Assembly: GCA_947177495.1 (NCBI GenBank)
Contig: CAMWUS010000098.1
Location: 1-5,744 of the forward strand
DNA: 5,744 nt
Direction: 5' to 3'
DNA from: an uncultured Clostridia bacterium
GTDB lineage: Bacteria > Bacillota > Clostridia > Christensenellales > Borkfalkiaceae
Below the pieces are notes generated by a model. The model saw nothing but the letters and a program-made list of their open reading frames with translations. It was not told the DNA's origin and searched no databases. Position numbers and translations under genes: made by a program. Each line of letters begins with the position of its first letter. Within the stretch, counting starts at the first letter, position 1. Positions 1-4,484 of this stretch are shown one piece after another.

Positions 1-66
1 TTATCCGAAATAGATCCTCCCGACCATATTATTCATGAACTATCGGCACTCCTGAAAATTTTTTGA
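1..66 (+). CDS. C-terminal end of an unrecognised plus-strand gene (partial)
   Basis: Reading from base 1 gives 21 sense codons followed by TGA at 64-66; the peptide begins LSEIDPPDHI and ends LSALLKIF. The other two plus frames hit stops within about 40 bases. The tail looks like an amphipathic helix, as is common at protein C-termini. The stop lies about 30 bp ahead of a hairpin that also ends in a T-run on the plus strand, which fits a gene ending here and converging on the fumarase pair. The fragment is too short to assign a family, and an open stretch of this length could occur by chance, so it is only a probable gene end. Confidence 0.35.
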   Translation, partial: LSEIDPPDHIIHELSALLKIF

Positions 67-97
67 AATACAAATTCTAATTTTCCATTCTAAACTT

Positions 98-154
98 AAA
101 AAAATATAGCCCACGATACTTCGTAAATGAAAGTCGTGGGCTATTTGTTTTTTT
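98..154. terminator. Bidirectional intrinsic terminator between convergent genes
   Basis: An 11-bp perfect stem pairs 106-116 (ATAGCCCACGA) with 134-144 (TCGTGGGCTAT), and CTT at 119-121 may add pairs with AAG at 131-133. An A-run lies to the left (98-104) and a T-rich tract TTTGTTTTTTT to the right (144-154), so each strand presents a hairpin followed by a U-tract. On the minus strand it lies just after the fumarase beta stop codon (TAA, 161-159) and ends that operon. On the plus strand it would end the gene whose tail is at 1-66. Confidence 0.88.
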
Positions 155-158
155 GTAT

Positions 159-686
159 TTACTTTGCGCCGTAGACGGTGCCGCCGTGGGCGTCGTGCGC
201 GACGACGACGGGGAAATCGCGGATTTCCAAACGGTAAACGGCTTCGCTCAATAAGTCGGGGAAAGCGACGCATTCCGCCTTTACAACGGCGTTTCCATAA
301 AGCGCGCCCGCACCGCCGATTGCCGCAAAATATACCCGCTTGTTGCGCTGTAAGGCAAGCCGCGTTTCCTTGTTCATTTCGCCTTTTCCGATCATGCCGC
401 CCAAGCCTAAATCGAGCAAGCGCGGAGCAAAGGTATTCATGCGCGCCGAGGTGGTGGGACCGCAGCTTCCGCAAGCTTTGCCGTTGGGTGCGGGGCAAGG
501 GCCTGCATAGTAAATAATCGCATCTTTAAATGGGAAGGGCAAATCTTTGCCTTCGTCTAACAGTGCAAATATGCGCTTATGCGCACAGTCGCGCGCCGTG
601 TATACGATGCCCGAGAGAAGCACCGAATCGCCCGCGCGGAGGGAAAGGAGAGTTTCTTCCGAAAGGGGCAAGGTCAGCTTTTTCAT
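159..686 (-). CDS. Class I fumarate hydratase / tartrate dehydratase, beta subunit
   Basis: This 175-residue protein is the beta (C-terminal domain) subunit of the two-subunit iron-sulphur hydrolyases that interconvert fumarate and malate, or dehydrate tartrate, in the cytoplasm. The family signature is clear: YYAGPCPAP then GK-ACGSCGPTTSARMN around residues 55-80, GKGEMN near 100, GGAGALYG near 125, and a closing RLEIRDFP motif. The length matches stand-alone beta subunits. The ATG at 686 is chosen over an upstream in-frame ATG at 722 because it overlaps the alpha stop as ATGA (683-686) and has a GAGG ribosome site at 694-697 with a 7-nt gap. The overlap implies translational coupling and 1:1 synthesis. 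Sequence alone does not separate fumarase from L-tartrate dehydratase; with no tartrate transporter or regulator nearby, fumarase is favoured. Confidence 0.93.
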   Translation of the reverse strand: MKKLTLPLSEETLLSLRAGDSVLLSGIVYTARDCAHKRIFALLDEGKDLPFPFKDAIIYYAGPCPAPNGKACGSCGPTTSARMNTFAPRLLDLGLGGMIGKGEMNKETRLALQRNKRVYFAAIGGAGALYGNAVVKAECVAFPDLLSEAVYRLEIRDFPVVVAHDAHGGTVYGAK

Positions 687-1522
687 GAGAGTACCTCGCT
701 TTCGCACCGCACGCAGTGGCATTGAATGTTTACGGCGACGGGAAGCCCCGCAATGTGGGTGGGGGCGATTTCACAGGAAACGCCGAGGGCGGTCGTCTTG
801 CCGCCGAAGCCCTGACAGCCGATATTCAGTTCGTTGATGCACTTTAAGGCTTCCTTCTCGATTTCGGCTACGTCCTTACGCGGATTGCGGCTGCCCACTT
901 CGCGCGTGAGCGCCTTTTTGGCGAGCAGGGCGCAACCGTCGAAGGTGCCGCCGATGCCAACGCCCACGTATACGGGCGGGCAGGGGCGCGAACCCGCAAG
1001 CTTCACCGTTTCGGTAATTGCGCGCAAAATTCCCTCTTTGCCTTCGGCGGGGGTGAGCATATACAGTCTGCTCATGTTCTCGCTTCCAAAGCCTTTTGGA
1101 AGATATGTGATTTTTATTTTGTCGCCCGCAACGATTTCCATGTGCAGTTGCGCGGGCGTATTGTCGCCCGTGTTTTCGCGGGTGAGCGGGTCGCATACGC
1201 TCTTGCGGAAATTGCCGTCTGCATAGGCGCGGCGAACGCCGTCGTTCACGGCATCTAAAAGGGGTGCGCCCGTGAGCGCGACTTCCTGCCCGAGCTCGAT
1301 GAGAACGACGCTCATGCCCGTATCCTGACAGACGGGCATATTCTCGTTTTTAGCGACGCGAGCGTTTTCGAGCAAAGTTTCGAGCGCAAACGCCGTTGCA
1401 CCCGTTTCCCGCTTCTTCGCCTCTTCGAGCGATTGCAAACAGGAAGGGATGAGCGTAAGCCCCGCTTTGCGCGCCAAACGGTATACGCAGTCGGATATTT
1501 CTTGCGTGGAAATGGTTTTCAT
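683..1522 (-). CDS. Class I fumarate hydratase / tartrate dehydratase, alpha subunit (4Fe-4S)
   Basis: This 279-residue cytoplasmic subunit carries the catalytic 4Fe-4S cluster of the hydrolyase. The three expected cysteines are visible: C65 in PVCQDTG, C197 in IGGTFDGC and C236 in NIGCQGFGGKTTA. Other family landmarks are GDNTPAQLHMEIV near 119-131 and LPKGFGSENMS near 141-151. The length is typical of a separate alpha subunit. The ATG at 1522 fits the family N-terminus (MKTISTQEI); a longer in-frame reading to 1609 would run through the promoter and a low-complexity region. No Shine-Dalgarno precedes this ATG, and a TATAAT lies only 6 nt upstream, so the mRNA may be leaderless. The C-terminal tail is unusual, with C268, C270 and C273 in QCHCVRC where related proteins usually have no such Cys cluster (from memory). 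It is first in a two-gene operon with the beta subunit. Such clusters are oxygen-labile, which suits an anaerobe. Confidence 0.94.
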   Translation of the reverse strand: MKTISTQEISDCVYRLARKAGLTLIPSCLQSLEEAKKRETGATAFALETLLENARVAKNENMPVCQDTGMSVVLIELGQEVALTGAPLLDAVNDGVRRAYADGNFRKSVCDPLTRENTGDNTPAQLHMEIVAGDKIKITYLPKGFGSENMSRLYMLTPAEGKEGILRAITETVKLAGSRPCPPVYVGVGIGGTFDGCALLAKKALTREVGSRNPRKDVAEIEKEALKCINELNIGCQGFGGKTTALGVSCEIAPTHIAGLPVAVNIQCHCVRCESEVLS

Positions 1523-1528
1523 ACCGAC

Positions 1529-1556
1529 ATTATATAATATTTTTGGGAAAAAGCAA
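1529..1556 (-). promoter_or_regulatory. Promoter of the fumarase operon (sigma-A type)
   Basis: On the minus strand a consensus TATAAT occupies 1534-1529. A weak -35 TTGCTT occupies 1556-1551, giving a 16-nt spacer, and A-rich sequence resembling an UP element lies upstream (minus-strand reading of about 1573-1590). Only GTCGGT separates the -10 box from the ATG at 1522, so the predicted start point falls at or next to the A of the ATG. An overlapping TATTAT (1539-1534) would give a leader of only a few bases. Confidence 0.7.
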
Positions 1557-1565
1557 AGTTTTTGT

Positions 1566-1594
1566 TTGGAGTTTTTTGTTTTTTCCCTTATAAT
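1566..1594 (+). promoter_or_regulatory. Promoter of the CPBP-rlmH-M14-tadA operon (sigma-A type)
   Basis: A consensus TATAAT lies at 1589-1594, and a partial -35 TTGGAG (3 of 6 matching) lies at 1566-1571 with the ideal 17-nt spacer. Only AATGCC lies between the -10 and the ATG at 1601, so transcription is predicted to begin at or beside the start codon with no room for a Shine-Dalgarno. It is divergent from the fumarase promoter, with the two -10 boxes 54 bp apart. No other promoter is obvious before tadA, so it probably drives all four genes. Confidence 0.68.
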
Positions 1595-1600
1595 AATGCC

Positions 1601-2566
1601 ATGGAACAAAATCAGTATTCACCGGAAGACTTGCAGAAGCGGCGTTTGAGCGAAGCGGGAATTACTTACTCGCTCGCGGCGTTGTTTCCGCTTGCGCTCT
1701 CTTTAATTCTTTCTATCATCATTCTCGGCGTTTCAAACGGCAAGGAAGAGGGGTGGTACGCCAAAACCGATTGGTACCGCTATCTTGCTTACCTGCTCCC
1801 GCAGGTGTGTTTGGTTGCCGCCTCCGCTATCTTTTTCAAGCGCGGAAAGGTTTCTTTAAAGCGCACTTATTGCACTTGCAAGTGGTATTTTTACCTGATT
1901 GCGGTGGGATTGCAATTCGGGCTGATGTTCTCGCTGTCCACGCTCAACAGCTATTTTGCCGACTTTTTGGGACTGTTCGGATACGAGGTGCAGGGCGTAC
2001 CAATGCCCACGCTGAGCGGTTGGAACATTCTTCCCGCCATTTTGGTGATTGCGGTACTGCCCGCTATTTTGGAAGAGACGGTGTTCCGCGGCATTTTGTC
2101 CCGCCAAATGACGGAGAGCGGTTGGGGCACGGTTGCAACCGTACTCATTTCGGGCGCGCTTTTCTCGCTCTTCCACCACAACCCCGAGCAGACCATTTAT
2201 CAGTTTATTTGTGGAGTTTGTTTCGCGCTCCTCGCTTTGCGTGCGGGAAGCATTTTGCCGGGGATAGTTGCGCACTTCCTCAATAACGCTACGGTGCTTG
2301 TGCTGACGGCGGTTTTCTCGCCGAGCGGTGCGGACATCGCGTTTACCGACTTTATGCCCATGCCCGCGTTTATTACGCTGTGCGTGTTCTCCGCGCTTTC
2401 CCTCGCGGGAACGGTCGTCTACCTCGTATTTTTTTGTAAGCGCAAAGGAGAGGGCAAGGGCGTGCAGTACGCAAAGCCGTTCTTTCTCGCCTGTTCGGTA
2501 GGTATTGGGCTTTGCGCGTTGCAGTGGATTTTAATTTTGTTGCAGGGCTTCGGGGTCGGCGTATGA
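1601..2566 (+). CDS. CPBP (CAAX/Abi-type) intramembrane metalloprotease
   Basis: This 321-residue polytopic membrane protein has the three motifs of the CPBP/Abi (Rce1-related) family: EETVFRG at 158-164 (catalytic E158, E159), FSLFHHN at 188-194 (H192) and HFLNN at 225-229 (H225, N229). Hydrophobic segments lie at roughly 21-43, 60-78, 95-117, 141-157, 176-191, 198-220, 228-240, 254-278 and 292-314, with a short charged N-terminus and no cleavable signal peptide. Bacterial members cleave peptides within the membrane and have been linked to bacteriocin immunity, anchoring and signalling; nothing here identifies the substrate. The ATG at 1601 directly follows a promoter and has no Shine-Dalgarno. 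A longer in-frame start at 1562 would lie inside the promoter. The gene ends in an ATGA overlap with rlmH. Confidence 0.9.
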   Translation: MEQNQYSPEDLQKRRLSEAGITYSLAALFPLALSLILSIIILGVSNGKEEGWYAKTDWYRYLAYLLPQVCLVAASAIFFKRGKVSLKRTYCTCKWYFYLIAVGLQFGLMFSLSTLNSYFADFLGLFGYEVQGVPMPTLSGWNILPAILVIAVLPAILEETVFRGILSRQMTESGWGTVATVLISGALFSLFHHNPEQTIYQFICGVCFALLALRAGSILPGIVAHFLNNATVLVLTAVFSPSGADIAFTDFMPMPAFITLCVFSALSLAGTVVYLVFFCKRKGEGKGVQYAKPFFLACSVGIGLCALQWILILLQGFGVGV

Positions 2567-3000
2567 TCAAAGTAAATATCGTTTGCGTGGGCAAACTCAA
2601 AGAAGCGTTTTGGCGGGAAGGGGTAGAGGAATACGCCAAACGCCTGAGCCGCTTTTGCAAATTGGAAATGAAAGAATTACCCGAAAAGAGCTCTCCCGCG
2701 GCGGAGGCGGACGAAATACTGTCGCGTTTAAGCGGGCATATCGTCGCGCTTGCCGTGGAGGGGAAGCAGACTTCCTCGGAAGGGCTTGCGAAAAACATCA
2801 AAACGCTTTGCGACAAGGGGGAGGAAATCACTTTCGTCATCGGCTCGTCCTGCGGGCTGGACGATAAGGTGAAGGCGGCGTCTGACGAGCTTTTGTCCTT
2901 TTCTCAATTCACCTTTCCCCATCAGATGATGCGCGTTATTTTGCTCGAACAGATTTACCGCGCGTTCATGATTAACAGCGGGGCGACCTATCACAAATAG
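2563..3000 (+). CDS. rlmH: 23S rRNA (pseudouridine-1915-N3) methyltransferase RlmH
   Basis: RlmH is a small SPOUT-class enzyme that uses S-adenosylmethionine to methylate pseudouridine 1915 in helix 69 of 23S rRNA on assembled 70S ribosomes. The 145-residue protein is slightly shorter than the usual 155-160. It has the standard start MIKVNIVCVGKLK, the FVIG loop at 91-94, TFPHQMMRVILLEQIYRAF at 117-135 with H120, E129 and Y132, and the invariant-type end YHK. Two SAM-site motifs are atypical: the usual LDxxGK is LAVEGK (Asp to Ala at 64) and the usual GGxxG is GSSCG (94-98). The ATG at 2563 overlaps the CPBP stop as ATGA, with GGGGT upstream as a weak ribosome site. An in-frame ATG at 2512 would give a long overlap and a non-family N-terminus. 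Confidence 0.96.
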   Translation: MIKVNIVCVGKLKEAFWREGVEEYAKRLSRFCKLEMKELPEKSSPAAEADEILSRLSGHIVALAVEGKQTSSEGLAKNIKTLCDKGEEITFVIGSSCGLDDKVKAASDELLSFSQFTFPHQMMRVILLEQIYRAFMINSGATYHK

Positions 3001-3024
3001 TTTTTTGCCGGCGTAACCTATACG

Positions 3025-3855
3025 GTGAATATCTATCGAACGCTCACAGAATTTTACTCGGAATACCGCGGAGACAAACGCATCATCGGAAGAAGCGCGG
3101 AGGGCAGGTTTCTATTCGCCTTTTTTGCGGGCGAGCACGGGGCGACAACGGGAATTTTTCAGTACGCCATGCACGCGCGGGAATGGGTGACTTCCCTGCT
3201 TGCCTTGGAGCATATTGCGCGCGGGGTGAAGCGGGGCGGCGTGTGGTTTATTCCGCTCGTCAATCCCGACGGCGCGCTGCTTTGTACGGACGGTTTAGAG
3301 AGCGTAAAGAGCACGGAACGACGCAAAAAGCTGTTACGCGTCAACGGCGGGGAAGATTTTTCGCTGTGGAAAGCCAACGCCGACTGCGTGGATTTAAACG
3401 TGAATTTCCCCGCGCAGTGGGGCAAGGGCGCGTCCAACGTGCGCGTGCCCGCGCCGCATGGGTATATCGGCGAATGCCCGCTGTGCGCTCCCGAGAGTCG
3501 TGCGCTTGCCGACTTCACCCGTGAGATAAAAGCGGACTATACTGTGAGCTGGCATACCAAGGGCGAGGAAATATATTGGCGGTTTGGGCAGAACGAAGCG
3601 CGCGCAAAGCGCGATTTAGAGTACGCAAACGCGCTCAGCAAAAGCGTGGGATATCCTTTGGCGGAAGCGCCCAATTCCACGGGCGGCTATAAAGATTGGT
3701 GCGTGGAAACGTTAAAAATTCCCGCGTTCACGGTAGAAGCGGGTTCGGATAAAAGGAAACACCCGCTTGGGGAGGAAGCGCTTCCCGAGCTGATAAATAA
3801 ATGCGGCAACGCCGCACAGGATTTAACGGAGTTCGTATGGAAGAGAGGTTCATGA
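3025..3855 (+). CDS. M14-family zinc carboxypeptidase (cytoplasmic, possibly muropeptide-acting)
   Basis: This 276-residue metallopeptidase has the M14 core in order: zinc ligands H50 and E53 in HAREW (R52 matches the conserved Arg of the HxRE motif), NPDG at 80-83, DLNVNF at 123-128, third zinc ligand H177 in SWHTKG, and catalytic E238 in FTVEAG. The DLNxNF motif normally has Arg at the fourth position to hold the substrate carboxylate; here it is V126. There is no signal peptide or membrane segment, so it should be cytoplasmic, like MpaA-type enzymes that cut gamma-D-Glu-diaminopimelate bonds in wall-peptide recycling. That role is inference only. The start is GTG at 3025, the first possible start after the rlmH stop in the same frame (TAG, 2998-3000). 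No Shine-Dalgarno is evident, so re-initiation after rlmH is likely. The 3' end overlaps tadA by 19 nt. Confidence 0.9.
   Translation: MNIYRTLTEFYSEYRGDKRIIGRSAEGRFLFAFFAGEHGATTGIFQYAMHAREWVTSLLALEHIARGVKRGGVWFIPLVNPDGALLCTDGLESVKSTERRKKLLRVNGGEDFSLWKANADCVDLNVNFPAQWGKGASNVRVPAPHGYIGECPLCAPESRALADFTREIKADYTVSWHTKGEEIYWRFGQNEARAKRDLEYANALSKSVGYPLAEAPNSTGGYKDWCVETLKIPAFTVEAGSDKRKHPLGEEALPELINKCGNAAQDLTEFVWKRGS
3828..3831 (+). promoter_or_regulatory. tadA: Ribosome binding site deciding the tadA start
   Basis: GGAG lies 5 nt before the ATG at 3837, inside the end of the M14 gene. A second in-frame ATG at 3852 forms an ATGA with the M14 stop but has only a 3-nt gap after AGAGAGG. The GGAG spacing and the usual TadA N-terminus (xxEERFMREA) both favour 3837. 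Confidence 0.6.
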
Positions 3856-4298
3856 GGGAGGCGATTTCGCTTGCCGAAAAAGCCAAAAAAAAGGGCGAGG
3901 TGCCAATCGGCGCCGTCGTCGTTTACCGCGGTAAAATTATAGGGAGAGGGTACAACCTGCGCACTAAAAAGCAAATGGCAACGGCGCACGCGGAAGTGCG
4001 CGCCATCGAACAGGCTTGCAGAAAATTAAAGTCGTGGCGGCTACCCGAAGCGGAAATTTACATTACCTTAGAACCTTGCCCCATGTGCATGGGCGCCGTG
4101 CTCAACGCGCGGATAGACCGCGTTTACTTTGGCGCGTACGAGCAAAAGGGCAGAAGCTTAACCAAGGAGCTTGCAAACGCGAATTTGCTCAACCACACCG
4201 TAGAGGTCACGGGCGGCGTTTTGGAGAATGAGTGTGCCGCCGTGCTCACTTCCTTTTTCAGTGAAATGCGGGAAAGGGAAAAGGGCAAGAAAAAATAG
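3837..4298 (+). CDS. tadA: tRNA(Arg) adenosine(34) deaminase TadA
   Basis: TadA converts adenosine to inosine at wobble position 34 of tRNA-Arg(ACG), allowing one tRNA to read CGU, CGC and CGA. The 153-residue protein is of normal length. It shows GEVPIGAVVV at 20-29, the HAE motif with zinc ligand H51 and proton-shuttle E53, and PCPMC with zinc ligands C81 and C84. The rest of the fold follows, with RVYFGAY and LLNHTVEVTGGVLENECA. It is a homodimeric cytoplasmic enzyme and usually essential. It is last in the operon, overlaps the M14 gene by 19 nt, and its TAG stop lies inside the left arm of the terminator hairpin. The abundance of CGC Arg codons in the window fits a need for this enzyme. 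The downstream SRP RNA-dnaX arrangement seen in Bacillus is absent here. Confidence 0.97.
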   Translation: MEERFMREAISLAEKAKKKGEVPIGAVVVYRGKIIGRGYNLRTKKQMATAHAEVRAIEQACRKLKSWRLPEAEIYITLEPCPMCMGAVLNARIDRVYFGAYEQKGRSLTKELANANLLNHTVEVTGGVLENECAAVLTSFFSEMREREKGKKK

Positions 4299-4317
4299 CT
4301 CTTATGAGCTATTTGTT
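4291..4317. terminator. Bidirectional hairpin terminator downstream of tadA
   Basis: A perfect 9-bp stem pairs AAATAGCTC (4293-4301) with GAGCTATTT (4306-4314) around the loop TTAT. The A-run at 4290-4295 reads as a good U-tract on the minus strand, while the plus strand has the weaker TTTGTT. It could stop the tadA operon and also any minus-strand transcript coming from the ABC-F gene. The tadA stop codon (4296-4298) is within the stem. The right flank GCTATTTGTT is shared with the terminator at 98-154. Confidence 0.72.
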
Positions 4318-4483
4318 AAAATTTCTTCCGCGAGGCGGGTTTCCCGCCGCTGCGGGACACAATTTGCCACAAACCTGAGGCTTAGTGACTTGGGATAGAC
4401 GGAGTACGGCGCTCCACTAACAAAGAGAAACCAGCCAAGATAGTAGCTCACGGAATTTTTCGCAAGCGAAAAATTCGGGAACA
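4314..4483. other. Structured intergenic element: candidate ncRNA or small non-autonomous repeat
   Basis: About 170 bp between two convergent genes holds no convincing gene but dense inverted repeats. First is CCGC / GGCGGG-TTT-CCCGCC / GCGG at 4328-4355. Second is a long irregular stem built from CC (4374-4375) with GG (4452-4453), TGAG (4376-4379) with CTCA (4447-4450), CT (4381-4382) with AG (4445-4446) and CTTGG (4389-4393) with CCAAG (4435-4439), capped by GGAGT / GCTCC (4401-4405, 4411-4415). Third is a perfect hairpin at 4453-4476. The ends share only an imperfect terminal repeat (TGTT...CGC at 4314-4331 and 4466-4483). I do not recognise a known RNA family. It may be a dispersed MITE-like element, a structured 3' UTR of the ABC-F transcript, or a separate RNA. 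Confidence 0.4.
4453..4476. repeat. Perfect 11-bp inverted repeat just downstream of the ABC-F gene
   Basis: GAATTTTTCGC (4453-4463) is followed by AA and its exact complement GCGAAAAATTC (4466-4476). It begins 9 bp past the ABC-F stop codon on the minus strand. The stem is A/T-rich with runs of T and A inside the arms and no separate U-tract after it, so it is not a classical terminator, although it could stabilise the 3' end of the transcript. Confidence 0.75.
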
Positions 4484-4484
4484 T

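Noticed and set aside
1..36. An 11-codon minus-strand open frame (ATG at 36, stop TAA at 3-1) with GGGAGG inside
   Set aside because: It is too short to distinguish from chance, it lies opposite the likely plus-strand gene end, and no promoter is seen.
164..498. Arg-rich open frames overlapping the fumarase genes on the plus strand and in other minus frames
   Set aside because: Their composition (long Arg/His/Pro/Ala stretches) is typical of out-of-frame readings of GC-rich coding DNA, and the fumarase frames are supported by motifs.
1545..1587. Inverted repeat GGGAAAAA (1545-1552) / TTTTTCCC (1580-1587) spanning the divergent promoters, as a possible operator
   Set aside because: The arms are low-complexity A/T runs with a 27-nt gap and lie at different distances from the two start codons, so a shared regulator site is not supported.
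4358..4453. Riboswitch, T-box, 6S, tmRNA or RNase P RNA
   Set aside because: No T-box GGUGGNACCGCG, TPP CUGAGA/GAACCUGA pair, cobalamin, SAM, lysine or FMN core, and no RNase P or tmRNA signature could be found; the site is also downstream of genes, not upstream.
4302..4484. A 60-codon minus-strand open frame whose ATG immediately follows the ABC-F stop (TAAATG)
   Set aside because: It has no Shine-Dalgarno, runs straight through the hairpins of the structured element and into the terminator stem, and resembles no family I know. It is more likely chance coding potential of the element, though copies elsewhere could show the same reading frame.
4299..4484. SRP RNA (ffs/scr), expected after tadA by analogy with Bacillus
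   Set aside because: The diagnostic GGAAGGAAGCAGC-type loop of the S domain is absent on both strands, and dnaX does not follow.
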